From: Symploca sp. SIO3C6
Lineage (GTDB): Bacteria > Cyanobacteriota > Cyanobacteriia > Cyanobacteriales > Coleofasciculaceae
Direction of reading: 5' to 3'
Length of the DNA stretch: 49,797 nt
Assembly (NCBI GenBank): GCA_010692425.1
Contig: JAAHHJ010000009.1
Location: 1 to 49,797 of the forward strand
The translations under genes and the position numbers were made by a program. Numbering within the stretch: position 1 is the first letter of the stretch; every line of letters begins with the position of its first letter. This document shows, in pieces, positions 15,901 to 24,130 of the stretch. The notes beneath the pieces are model-generated. The model worked only from the letters and a program-made list of their open reading frames with translations, was not told where the DNA came from and did no database searches.

Positions 15901-16335
15901 TTAGCCCATCTTTGCCAAGATATCCTGGGCGTGTGTAGCAGTATTCACCTTCTCATCAACATAGGAGATTTTGCCCTCACCATTGATAATGTAGGTAATG
16001 CGCTTGGCATAACCGCCACCATCAGCATCATAAGCCTTGGTAATGGTGCCATCAGTGTCTACTAGCAGTTGGAAAGGCAAACCATATTTCTCTTTAAAGC
16101 TCTGATGAGATGCCTCATCATCCATACTGACACCGAGTACAACCATCTCTTTGCCTTGGTATTCGGTATAATTATCACGGAAACTCTGAGCCTCCTTGGT
16201 GCAACCAGGGGTGTCGTCTTTGGGATAAAAATACAACACAACGGTTTTACCGGCAAAGTCTGAGAGTGAAACTGTCTTGCCTTCGTCGTCTTTAGCGGTA
16301 AATGCCGGTGCATCCGTACCAACTTGTAGTGCCAT
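15901..16335 (-). CDS. bcp: Peroxiredoxin, Bcp/PrxQ family
   Basis: 144 residues with the PrxQ active site FYPKDDTPGCTKEAQSF. Cys45 is the peroxidatic cysteine that reduces peroxides. It is the only cysteine in the protein: the resolving cysteine normally five residues later is Gln50 here, so this should be a 1-Cys type needing an external thiol. Cytoplasmic, no signal peptide. ATG 16335. Cyanobacteria carry several PrxQ forms protecting against photo-oxidative stress. Confidence 0.93.
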   Translation of the reverse strand: MALQVGTDAPAFTAKDDEGKTVSLSDFAGKTVVLYFYPKDDTPGCTKEAQSFRDNYTEYQGKEMVVLGVSMDDEASHQSFKEKYGLPFQLLVDTDGTITKAYDADGGGYAKRITYIINGEGKISYVDEKVNTATHAQDILAKMG

Positions 16336-16375
16336 AGCTTCCTTTGCTGATTTGTTTGCAGCGAACTTCTAATTA

Positions 16376-16520
16376 GTGACATACTCCCGACGCTCACCAA
16401 GCTTGGGTAGAGCGCGGGCTTCTTACCAACACCAGCCATTGCTTCGGTTACTCGGTAAGCTTACCGAGACGAAACACCGATACCCCACCGCTGTAGGAAC
16501 AATACAAAAAGAATTTGTCC
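16376..16520 (-). mobile_element. Possible IS200/IS605-type right-end remnant
   Basis: On the minus strand a GAGCGTCGGGAGTATGTCAC end follows a strong imperfect hairpin at 16386-16418 (CCCG-A-CGCTC / GAGCG-CGGG, with palindromic CCAAGCTTGG inside). This resembles the structured 3' ends of tnpB elements in cyanobacteria as I remember them. No tnpB frame is intact upstream of it on that strand. The open frame on the plus strand over this region (16376-16753) has no protein-like character. Confidence 0.4.
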
Positions 16521-16938
16521 TTCCTTCGTACTGTTGGAATTTTACCCACTCACAGACTATTCAAAACGAATATTTTTGCTCATGGAACCACCTATTCTGG
16601 CGTTGTCAAGGTTCTGTGTTATTAGTGACCAGCATTTTAGGCTTTGTCACCTTTGTGTATTGTAGCTACTTTTGTGCAAAGTTCCGCAACGGCGTTGCAT
16701 ATACTGGCAATTCATCCAGACTCCAAATTAAAAATTATGGAGCGGGGAGGTGAACGAAATTTGGCGTGGGATTTGAATTCTCCGCGTCTGGGCGTCTCCT
16801 AGTCTGGGCGTCTCCCCGTCTCCCCGTCTGCTTAATTATTTCCCCACGCCTTTTTTCGCTCACCCGGAGCAGGGCTTCTTGCCGGACTAGCTAAAATGAG
16901 ACTATGTGATGTACCAGGCACGATTCTTTAATCTCGCT
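16521..16938. other. Gap upstream of the Npun_F0494-type gene
   Basis: About 400 bp without a supported gene. It includes a low-complexity GTCTGGGCGTCTCC-type tract at 16784-16832, one of several such tracts in the window. Confidence 0.5.
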
Positions 16939-17349
16939 ATGACTGCTATTAAGTCTCAGGGATCCGGGTCAATTCAATATTCGATTAATACTATTAAACG
17001 TGCCTCCAGGGCAATGCGCTGTTTACCCTTCCAGCTGACTCTATTTGCAACAATGCGCTCCCAAAGTGTTCCCCTTCCAGATATCGCCGGACAAAAGGGT
17101 TTTGGTTACAATTACACCAGACGCCCAATGTCGGAGTTGGCAGTAGAAAGTGGCCTAATGTGGCTGATTCAAGTGGGTGTATTGCGGCGAGAAGTCGATG
17201 GTCAGGGCATCACGGATAGTTTTCGCTTGACTCCTTTAGGACGTCAGCTAGTAGAAACATGGGAGCAGAAGGGAGGAACGTTACCTCCTGCCTCATGGTT
17301 AGATCGACTCTATAATACATTAAGCCGGTGGTCAAGACTACCTGTTTGA
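16939..17349 (+). CDS. Conserved cyanobacterial protein, Npun_F0494-like
   Basis: 136 residues from ATG 16939 (GTG 16906 and ATG 16909 are alternatives). The segments RAMRCLPFQLTLFATMRSQS and MWLIQVGVLRREVDGQGITD followed by SFRLTPLGRQLVE match a cyanobacteria-specific family I remember as Npun_F0494. The C-terminal half resembles a winged-helix, so DNA binding is possible. No experimental function is known to me. It stands alone upstream of cobQ. Confidence 0.72.
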   Translation: MTAIKSQGSGSIQYSINTIKRASRAMRCLPFQLTLFATMRSQSVPLPDIAGQKGFGYNYTRRPMSELAVESGLMWLIQVGVLRREVDGQGITDSFRLTPLGRQLVETWEQKGGTLPPASWLDRLYNTLSRWSRLPV

Positions 17350-17548
17350 GTAGCCGCCAAAAAACTTACCCACTTTCTCAGGTGGGCTTGTAATCAGTAA
17401 CTGATTGCCACTCTCTGCGCAGTGACTAATTCAAATGTAGCCATATCGAAAATTGTTCAGTATGCTAGTTGGTCACTGTAGGCTTCGCCAGAACAAGTTA
17501 TCTACAGGGCTCGGTATGTGATTCCTTTAGCAGCTCATAATCTTGAGT

Positions 17549-19048
17549 ATGAAAGCCATTATGGTTGTGGGTACAACCTCCCACGCTGGAAAATCTTTGA
17601 TTGCAACTTCTCTATGTCGAATTCTTTCACGGCGCGGCTGGCGCGTTTCTCCTTTTAAGGGACAAAATATGGCCCTCAATGCTTATGTCACCTCGCAAGG
17701 GGGAGAAATTGGACATGCTCAGGCTGTACAAGCTTGGGCAGCAGGGGTTATGCCCTGTGTGGAAATGAATCCGATTTTACTCAAGCCCCAAGGTGACATG
17801 ACTTCACAAGTAATTCTCATGGGCAAAGCTGTAGGCAAAGTTAGCGCTTCTGATTACTACGAACAGTATTTTGATAAGGGCTGGCAAGTAATTCAAGAAT
17901 CTCTCCAGCGCCTGGGCAACGAGTTTGATTTAGTGGTTTGTGAGGGTGCTGGCAGCCCAGCTGAGATTAACCTTAAACACCGTGACTTGACCAATATGAG
18001 AGTGGCGAAGTATCTTAATGCTCCCACCTTACTAGTGGTTGATATTGATCGGGGTGGAGCTTTTGCCCACGTCGTTGGTACTCTCGAACTGCTAGAACCA
18101 GAAGAGAGGCAACTAATTAAAGGGGTGATAATTAATAAGTTTAGAGGACAGCGGTCGCTTTTACAATCAGGTATCACCTGGCTCGAGGAGCGTACAGGTA
18201 TTCCTGTTATCGGAGTTATTCCCTGGCTCGAACAAATGTTTCCGGCGGAAGACTCCCTCAGCCTACTGGAGCGCAATCCCCATAACCAGGCAACTAGCGG
18301 ACTAAGTATTATAGTAATTAGGCTGCCGAGAATTTCTAATTTTACTGACTTTGAACCACTCGAAGCTGAGCCTAGTGTCACAGTCAAATATTTGAACCCA
18401 ACCGATAGTTTAGGGCATCCAGATGCAGTAATTATCCCAGGTAGTAAAACCACAATTGCTGATTTGATGCTACTACAAAAGACTGGTATGGCTACAGCAA
18501 TTCAAAACTATGCTACAGCAGGGGGCACAGTTCTTGGAATTTGTGGAGGCTTTCAAATGCTGGGCAAAAATATAGCAGATCCGGATGGAGTAGAAGGTCA
18601 AGAGGGACATTATCAAGGATTGAATTTGCTCCCTTTAACTACTATGATTACTGACAAAAAAATTTCTCGTCAGCGATTAGTTACTTCTAACTATCCCCAG
18701 GCAGGTTTGCCAGTAGCTGGTTATGAAATTCATCAAGGTCGCTCGCGACTGTTGGAATTCTCTGAAGAAGATAAAAATTCTTCCTACAAGCCTCTGTTTG
18801 ATGATTCTAGTTTAGGTATTGTTGATATTTCTCAATCAATTTGGGGAAGTTATCTCCATGGCCTTTTTGACAATGGACCTTGGCGACGGGCCTGGTTAAA
18901 TCAACTGCGACAGCAGCGGGGAATGCCTTCTCTTCCCACTGGTGTTGCTAATTATCGGGAACAGCGAGAAACTCTTTTAAACTCTTTAGCTGATACTGTC
19001 GAAGCTAATTTAGATCTAGATGAACTTTTAGCATCGCAGAAAATCTAA
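17549..19048 (+). CDS. cobQ: Cobyric acid synthase (adenosylcobyric acid synthase)
   Basis: 499 residues from ATG 17549 (an in-frame TTG at 17543 is less likely). The N-terminal ATP-dependent synthetase domain shows VVGTTSHAGKSLIATSLCRI and PFKGQNMALNAYVT. The C-terminal class I glutamine amidotransferase domain shows the nucleophile motif GICGGFQMLG and the histidine motif GSYLHGLFDN. The enzyme amidates four carboxylates of adenosylcobyrinic acid a,c-diamide in cobalamin (pseudocobalamin) synthesis. A small ferredoxin follows, an arrangement seen in other cyanobacteria. No cobalamin riboswitch was recognised in the 200 bp upstream. Confidence 0.96.
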   Translation: MKAIMVVGTTSHAGKSLIATSLCRILSRRGWRVSPFKGQNMALNAYVTSQGGEIGHAQAVQAWAAGVMPCVEMNPILLKPQGDMTSQVILMGKAVGKVSASDYYEQYFDKGWQVIQESLQRLGNEFDLVVCEGAGSPAEINLKHRDLTNMRVAKYLNAPTLLVVDIDRGGAFAHVVGTLELLEPEERQLIKGVIINKFRGQRSLLQSGITWLEERTGIPVIGVIPWLEQMFPAEDSLSLLERNPHNQATSGLSIIVIRLPRISNFTDFEPLEAEPSVTVKYLNPTDSLGHPDAVIIPGSKTTIADLMLLQKTGMATAIQNYATAGGTVLGICGGFQMLGKNIADPDGVEGQEGHYQGLNLLPLTTMITDKKISRQRLVTSNYPQAGLPVAGYEIHQGRSRLLEFSEEDKNSSYKPLFDDSSLGIVDISQSIWGSYLHGLFDNGPWRRAWLNQLRQQRGMPSLPTGVANYREQRETLLNSLADTVEANLDLDELLASQKI

Positions 19049-19189
19049 ATTAACTAGATTATCTATGTCAGTGGCTTGCATCTGAAACAAGGGAAGCGGT
19101 AGCAACTTAACCCCGCCTCGCTTTCCTTCCCTGTTAAATCAAACTGTTAAATCAAAGATGATGACGGGGGTATCCAGCGGGTTGATCAA

Positions 19190-19429
19190 ATGAGTATTAA
19201 GATTAAATTTTTACCAGACGAGGTTACAGTTAATGCTGAGGCGGGAGAGCCAATACTCCAAGTAGCTGAGCGCGCTGGGGTTTTTATTCCCACAGGCTGT
19301 TTAATGGGTTCGTGTCATGCCTGTGAGGTGGATATAGAAGATGGGGAGACAATTTGCGCTTGTATTACGGCGGTACCTGCAGGTATCCCACAACTAACGA
19401 TTAATCTCAGCGTTGATGATAATTGGTAA
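19190..19429 (+). CDS. Short plant-type [2Fe-2S] ferredoxin
   Basis: 79 residues. Cys37-x4-Cys42-x2-Cys45 (TGCLMGSCHACEV) is the usual cluster-binding loop. The fourth ligand is Cys56 or Cys58 (ETICACIT), closer than the ~29-residue gap of photosynthetic ferredoxins, so this is a shortened member. It lies 141 bp after cobQ, a frequent pairing in cyanobacteria; it may deliver electrons in corrin metabolism, but this is inference. Confidence 0.88.
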   Translation: MSIKIKFLPDEVTVNAEAGEPILQVAERAGVFIPTGCLMGSCHACEVDIEDGETICACITAVPAGIPQLTINLSVDDNW

Positions 19430-19447
19430 ATTATCACTTGTAAGCAA

Positions 19448-19555
19448 TCATACCAAATCCGCTTTCATGAGACTCTATTCAAAAAATCAAAGTCCTTGCC
19501 TAGATAGGATTTGATTATTTTTGTAGGTACTCTATGATCGCTGGATTTGGTATGA
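19448..19555. mobile_element. MITE-like inverted-repeat element, ~108 bp
   Basis: TCATACCAAATCC (19448-19460) is perfectly inverted at 19543-19555 (GGATTTGGTATGA). The inner arms are also imperfectly complementary (CATGAGACTCTATTC against GTAGGTACTCTATGA), so the element could fold into one long hairpin. It has no coding capacity. It sits between the ferredoxin gene and the convergent gene at 19768. Confidence 0.65.
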
Positions 19556-19767
19556 AAGCTTGTTTTTAGTTATCGATCGCCCTATAATCAGTAGCCAGAA
19601 TATAAAACTATAATTTAGCTAAAACTACTGATAAATAAGGCAAGGGAAGGATTTGCACCAAGCAGTACATTAGTTCTGAGCTATCATGATTTAAGCGCAG
19701 TCAGCTTTGAGAAGTTGATAGTAGATGTGTACAGCTGCGAACTTCAAGTCTAACTACTTACTTAAGA

Positions 19768-20661
19768 TCAAGCATCAGTTAGTTGGACTTTGACGCCACT
19801 AATCTCGCCATGACCTGGTACCGATGCTGTAATATCAATAACCAAGTCGGAGGGAAGATTTTGATTCTCTGGTGAGGTAATATTAACGTCTAGTTCGTAG
19901 TTACCAGGAGGAATCATAATACGGTAGTCAAGGGTGCTATCGTCTGGATTCGTAACTTCCTGATGATGTACCGATTGTCCAGCCAGCTCAACTTCGTTTT
20001 CGATCGTAGTCCCCACTAGGGCATTTTGCAAACTGGTCTTGATTTGGAAATCGAGGCTTTCCTGATCTGGATTGGTGATATTAGTGACGAAGTGATAGGA
20101 CTTATCCGGTTGAGTATTAACGACGGCTAAGTTCTTCCATGCAGCATTGGCATGATTGCGAACCCAGTTTACCCAATCTGCTACATTAGTAGTATCTGGC
20201 AGCAGACCACGGCTATGTTCCTCATCTGTCGCTATCGCCACTAAGCAAACGTGGGTATTTTTTGGGGGAGTGATGATAAATGGGACATCTGCCACTCGCT
20301 TTTCTTTCGGATTCATAGAAGTAAACGTGACAGAATCATCTCCAGCTCTAGTCTTTAGCTTATTCTGAAGCCACTCGCTAGGATGAAGACTCAGGCTAAC
20401 TGGACACCAGTAGACATGGACTGTTCCCGTTCGTTGTTCCGAAGCAGTATTCTGACAACGGACATATACATAGTTATCCTGTCCAAACTCTAAGGCAGAA
20501 TTGTAATTACTATTCCAATCGCCAAAATCGTTTGCAGGATCTTGGGATTCAGTTTTCGAGAGAATGATATCAGGAGAACAGTAAATACTGCCAACAGATG
20601 GCTCTATGCCCTTGTCCTGTAGTGTGTCACGAAGAAATACTCCCTTGAATTGAGTTCCCAT
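19768..20661 (-). CDS. Hypothetical protein with beta-sandwich-like repeats
   Basis: 297 residues, no signal peptide. The N-terminal half has NYVYVRCQNTASEQRTGTVH and VYWCPVSLSLHPSEW, then a segment with VPFIITPPKNTHVCLVAIAT. The C-terminal half has two strand-rich units of ~60 residues (SYHFVTNITNPDQESLDFQI and TLDYRIMIPPGNYELDVNIT). This looks like tandem CARDB/immunoglobulin-like sandwiches. I do not recognise a named family. It is flanked by a MITE-like element and an A+T-rich gap, and stands alone. Confidence 0.72.
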   Translation of the reverse strand: MGTQFKGVFLRDTLQDKGIEPSVGSIYCSPDIILSKTESQDPANDFGDWNSNYNSALEFGQDNYVYVRCQNTASEQRTGTVHVYWCPVSLSLHPSEWLQNKLKTRAGDDSVTFTSMNPKEKRVADVPFIITPPKNTHVCLVAIATDEEHSRGLLPDTTNVADWVNWVRNHANAAWKNLAVVNTQPDKSYHFVTNITNPDQESLDFQIKTSLQNALVGTTIENEVELAGQSVHHQEVTNPDDSTLDYRIMIPPGNYELDVNITSPENQNLPSDLVIDITASVPGHGEISGVKVQLTDA

Positions 20662-20964
20662 ATTTGTTTTCTGGGTAAATTTGATTACAGTTGCAATACT
20701 ATCTTTGAAGATTGTAATGATTCAACTCATAAAACTCATATAAATCTAATATATTTGGCATAAAGTGACTAAAAACGTGAAATATTTTTTTAGAAGAATA
20801 TATTCAACAATAACTGAAACTGTTCAAGTCAATTTCAGTGATGAAAGCATTCAGGAAAGTACTTTTGCATTCCTGGAGATACCTATAATTATTTGGGCTA
20901 CACGCTTAAAATTCCTTAATGTTCCCTAAACTGAGTAATGTAGAGCTATTCTCAGTTCATAACT
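20662..20964. other. A+T-rich gap between divergent genes
   Basis: About 300 bp that must hold the promoters of the two divergent genes. No repeat, hairpin or clear promoter box was identified. Confidence 0.5.
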
Positions 20965-21609
20965 ATGCTGCTGCGACCAGAGCAACGCACTAAACTCGAT
21001 GATAGTGACGATACACTGTTTTACTCGATGCCGCGCTTCGTCACCCACGTCGATGACGGCTTTATCGAGCAGCTTACACAACTATATCGCGACCGCCTCG
21101 AAGCAAATACTCGTATTCTTGATCTGATGAGCAGTCATGTTTCCCATCTGCCAGAAGAGATGCAATTTGCTCACGTTGAAGGACATGGCATGAATGAGGA
21201 AGAACTTACACGCAATCAGCGATTAAATCACTACTTTGTGCAGGATCTCAACCACAATCCTAAGTTGCCACTACCGGATCAAGATTTTCATGCTGTCCTC
21301 AATTGCGTTTCAGTGCAGTATCTGCAATATCCAGACGCTGTATTTACCGAGATTTACCGTATCCTAAAACCTGGTGGCATAGTAATTATCAGCTTTTCCA
21401 ATCGTATGTTTTTTCAAAAAGCAATCACGGCATGGCGAGATGGTACAGAAGAAAGCCGTGTAAAATTAGTCAGAAGCTATTTTCAATCTGTACCAGGCTT
21501 TAGTAAACTAGAAGTTATTACCCGCAAATCAGAGGTTGCCAGTTTCCTCCAAATGTTTGGTGTTGGTTTTGGCGATCCTTTCTATGCCGTGATTGCCCAG
21601 CGTGTGTGA
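20965..21609 (+). CDS. SAM-dependent methyltransferase, class I-like
   Basis: 214 residues. Methyltransferase_11-type motifs are visible in the second half: LPLPDQDFHAVLNCVSVQYL (motif IV region) and EIYRILKPGGIVIISFSNRM (post IV). The glycine-rich SAM loop (motif I) is degenerate: ILDLMSSHVSHLPE instead of a GxGxG pattern, as in a group of cyanobacterial relatives. Substrate unknown, cytoplasmic. Confidence 0.8.
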   Translation: MLLRPEQRTKLDDSDDTLFYSMPRFVTHVDDGFIEQLTQLYRDRLEANTRILDLMSSHVSHLPEEMQFAHVEGHGMNEEELTRNQRLNHYFVQDLNHNPKLPLPDQDFHAVLNCVSVQYLQYPDAVFTEIYRILKPGGIVIISFSNRMFFQKAITAWRDGTEESRVKLVRSYFQSVPGFSKLEVITRKSEVASFLQMFGVGFGDPFYAVIAQRV

Positions 21610-21669
21610 AGCCAAATAACTATTAAGGGCGCACGGCTGTGCGACCCTACATTCAGCATGGAGAGAATG

Positions 21670-21933
21670 TTATTTCCAGATAACTGCTTCGCGACAATAC
21701 AAGCGCACATTACCATCAACTTGAATTGAATAGTGCCAACCTGCATCCAAATGGTGTTCTTTAACCCACAGACTATCGGCATTGAAGTATTCAATACCTA
21801 CAATCATACCCTGTTTGCGCCTTTTGTATGGTGGCGAGGTTTCTGTCACCACGAGTTGACCCAAGACAAACTTTGGCAAGCTCCAAGTGGCTGGAATGCT
21901 TACACTGTGGTCGTTTGAGATATTTTTTGACAT
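21670..21933 (-). CDS. Small hypothetical protein
   Basis: 87 residues from ATG 21933. The pattern FVLGQLVV, PPYKRRKQGMIVGIEY and AGWHYSIQV resembles a short SH3-like or KOW-like beta-barrel found as small stand-alone proteins in cyanobacteria. No known role. It converges with the methyltransferase gene. Confidence 0.6.
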   Translation of the reverse strand: MSKNISNDHSVSIPATWSLPKFVLGQLVVTETSPPYKRRKQGMIVGIEYFNADSLWVKEHHLDAGWHYSIQVDGNVRLYCREAVIWK

Positions 21934-22485
21934 AATGCATCAGCTCCTTGCATGTGTTTTTTACATGGGAGGGGAAGACGTCCTAGTTTGGTGCGTTATT
22001 CACCAATCTGGGGCGCACTAACCTATATTTTCCTGAAATGATAATACACCTGATGGGGAAGATGGGGAAGACCTAGCAGTGATTCAATAGTCCACTGCTG
22101 AGCTTGTTGATAGCAGGCCTCTTCTTGTGGTTAGATGTTTCTAGGAAATTTACCTATTCATTGCCATTAACCATTTAACGATTAGCTAGAAGTTGAAACA
22201 AAACTTTCTCTCACATAATCCTTCAGTAGGGGTTGTAAAGAAGAATAAGCAACCGTTCTTTCAATCAGCGATCGCGTTTTCAAAGACTTCAGAGATTCTA
22301 ACAGAACTATTGTTGAGATTGAAGGTTAAATTTGCGATCGCAGTTCTGAAAAGGAGAGGGGCGTATCTTGATTTTCCAGAACTTTGATAACATCTTTCTC
22401 TGGAGCAGACAAACATTAAAACTGTTGAATTTCCCTGTGTATAGTAACCTATTGCCATCATATGTGTTCGCGATCGCAAGCGGCT
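21934..22485. other. Gap without a supported gene
   Basis: About 550 bp. Weak open frames on both strands overlap (22193-22387 plus, 22261-22479 minus) and neither has protein-like composition. Three HIP1-type GCGATCGC sites cluster here (22268, 22334, 22470). Confidence 0.5.
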
Positions 22486-22749
22486 TTAGTCATCATAGTG
22501 AAATCGACAACTCAAAATGATGATTTCAGCCTCAGTTACTGTATAAACCAGACGATGCTCATCTGTAATGCGCCGCGACCAATATCCTTTCAGTTCGTAT
22601 TTTAGGGGTTCAGGTTTGCCAAGTCCGGTAAAAGGTTGACGAAGAATATCATTAATGAGGGTTATGATCTTTCGCTGAATTTTCTTATCTTGTACTGCCC
22701 AACCGTTGAACTGTTCAAATGCCTCAGGAGCGAAGGTTATATTCTTCAT
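22486..22749 (-). CDS. yoeB: Txe/YoeB-family mRNA interferase toxin
   Basis: 87 residues, the normal YoeB length. The family core is visible: LGKPEPLKYELKGYWSRRIT, then DEHRLVYTV and the C-terminal CRFHYDD, whose His-Tyr pair is part of the ribosome-dependent RNase active site. YoeB cleaves mRNA in the ribosomal A site and is held inactive by its antitoxin. Its start lies inside the 3' end of the upstream antitoxin gene (26-bp overlap), the usual arrangement for translational coupling. Confidence 0.93.
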   Translation of the reverse strand: MKNITFAPEAFEQFNGWAVQDKKIQRKIITLINDILRQPFTGLGKPEPLKYELKGYWSRRITDEHRLVYTVTEAEIIILSCRFHYDD

Positions 22750-23014
22750 TCCACTCCTCAGAGGTAAAGCGAACCAGATTGGTATTTGTTTCTACATTGC
22801 CAATAGCACTCGTCAAGTGACGACGATTGGCTTGAGTAGATAGCAAATACTCTGTAGCATCTTGTAGAATGTGTTGGCTAGTATCCGACTCAACAGCATC
22901 TTGTTCAACCAAGACAATTACTTCAACTACAGTTCCTTCTGCTAGTTCAGAAGTTTGAATCTCGATTTTGCCTTCTTTGCCAACAATTACTCGCTGTTTA
23001 ATGCCATTTAGCAT
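22724..23014 (-). CDS. Antitoxin of the YoeB pair
   Basis: 96 residues, directly upstream of and overlapping yoeB, so it is the cognate antitoxin by position. The N-terminus (GIKQRVIVGKEGKIEIQTSE, then LAEGTVVEVIVLVE) is strand-rich and AbrB/SpoVT-like rather than the Phd/YefM fold usual for YoeB partners. The C-terminal half (NLVRFTSEEWNEEYNLRS) is the probable toxin-wrapping tail. It should repress its own operon. Confidence 0.82.
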   Translation of the reverse strand: MLNGIKQRVIVGKEGKIEIQTSELAEGTVVEVIVLVEQDAVESDTSQHILQDATEYLLSTQANRRHLTSAIGNVETNTNLVRFTSEEWNEEYNLRS

Positions 23015-23117
23015 AATCTATTACTTGTAGTGCCATGCTTCACGTTAGTTTTAGTGTAGGTGCATTGACCTATTGCCATCATAACCGAGGTGAATGATCC
23101 CCATACCAAGTCAACAA

Positions 23118-23150
23118 CCCGCCGCTAACCACTTCAGTTGTTTAGCGGGG
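23118..23150 (-). terminator. Terminator-like hairpin after the 23186-23851 gene
   Basis: On the minus strand CCCGCTAA pairs with TTAGCGG followed by CGGGTTGTT (plus-strand arms CCGCTAA 23122-23128 and TTAGCGG 23142-23148). It is placed 36 bp downstream of the minus-strand gene's stop. Confidence 0.55.
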
Positions 23151-23185
23151 GCTTGGAAGAGTTATAAGTTGCTAACTAAAGCAGT

Positions 23186-23851
23186 TCAATCGAGAACTAA
23201 ATCTGATTCCAATTTAAGATCAATATCTCCATTATTTGGTCTAACCACAATTACTTCTACTTCTTCACTACCTCTGAGCAACAGTTCAGCAATTACCCCA
23301 AGTCCAGCACCAGCCAAGACTTCTCCAAAATCAATATCGCCAAATACTTCAGCAAGGATAGCACCAGCAGCAGCACCAATGAGAGCTCCCTCAAGGATAT
23401 CTGGATCAGTTTTCCTGCTAATAATTTCGGTTTCAGTAATAACTCCCGAGGAAGCCTCAATCGGAAAGCGCTCATCGGTATTTCTAAGAATCAGCTCTTC
23501 TGCAACAAATTGAGTACCGCCAAATGCTGGTTGCAGTTTGCCCTTAATCTGAGAGCCTCTCCTAATGGCGATGTTTCCTGAAGCAGAGCGAATGTCTCTT
23601 TCTACCTCCAGAGTTACCTTTGCCGTCTCCTTCGGTGTGACAATAATTTTATCGTTCTCAGAACTTAGAGGAATAAAAGTCCCCTCTGGAACTATGTCTC
23701 TTCTAGATTGAGAAAAGATGTACTCCTCAAGGTAGGGTTGTGGGTTAGCTTCTGCTAAGTTAGCTGTCATCATTGGGATTGCAGCGGTGGAAATTATTCC
23801 CAGTGCCATTAATAAAGCGGTTTTGGAGAGCCAGCGATGGGAAGTTAACAT
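23186..23851 (-). CDS. Exported hypothetical protein
   Basis: 221 residues. The signal peptide (residues ~1-35: KTALLMALGIISTAAIPMM, cleavage near AEA-NP) is followed by a conserved-looking module with IVPEGTFIPLSS, DIRSASGNIAIRRGSQIKG and GGTQFVAEELIL. A glycine/alanine-rich hydrophobic stretch follows (ALIGAAAGAILAEVFGD, residues ~158-190) that could insert in a membrane. The middle resembles a TrbI-like beta domain, but I do not name a family. It stands alone, followed by a hairpin. Confidence 0.75.
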   Translation of the reverse strand: MLTSHRWLSKTALLMALGIISTAAIPMMTANLAEANPQPYLEEYIFSQSRRDIVPEGTFIPLSSENDKIIVTPKETAKVTLEVERDIRSASGNIAIRRGSQIKGKLQPAFGGTQFVAEELILRNTDERFPIEASSGVITETEIISRKTDPDILEGALIGAAAGAILAEVFGDIDFGEVLAGAGLGVIAELLLRGSEEVEVIVVRPNNGDIDLKLESDLVLD

Positions 23852-24130
23852 ATAAACTACACCCCCAGAGTGTAAGTGATCGCAATCAACCAGACTGGAA
23901 GCTGATCACAATGTTCCCAAAGATAGTTATTAGCTTCACACAAAGACACAATACTCAGTTAAGCTCTGACACCTTTATTTTTAAGAGGGGGAGATGGGGA
24001 GAGGGGGAGATGGTTTGAAGAATTCTTATGCCACTAGAAAATATAGGCTTTAAATGCACACTAGCTTAGGCAGTTTTTAGATAACTCCAGCTAGATTAGA
24101 GGAATATGCCATTGTGGGATCAAAGGCGAG

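Noticed and set aside
16376-16753. 125-residue plus-strand open frame
   Set aside because: It runs through the hairpin and the IS200/IS605-like end, and its translation has no protein-like pattern.
17350-17548. Possible cobalamin riboswitch before cobQ
   Set aside because: No B12-box-like sequence or matching stem arrangement was found; only a weak CCCAC/GTGGG hairpin near 17371-17390.
22193-22479. Overlapping small frames on both strands near the yoeB pair
   Set aside because: Neither has a convincing start site or composition; both span HIP1 sites and look random.
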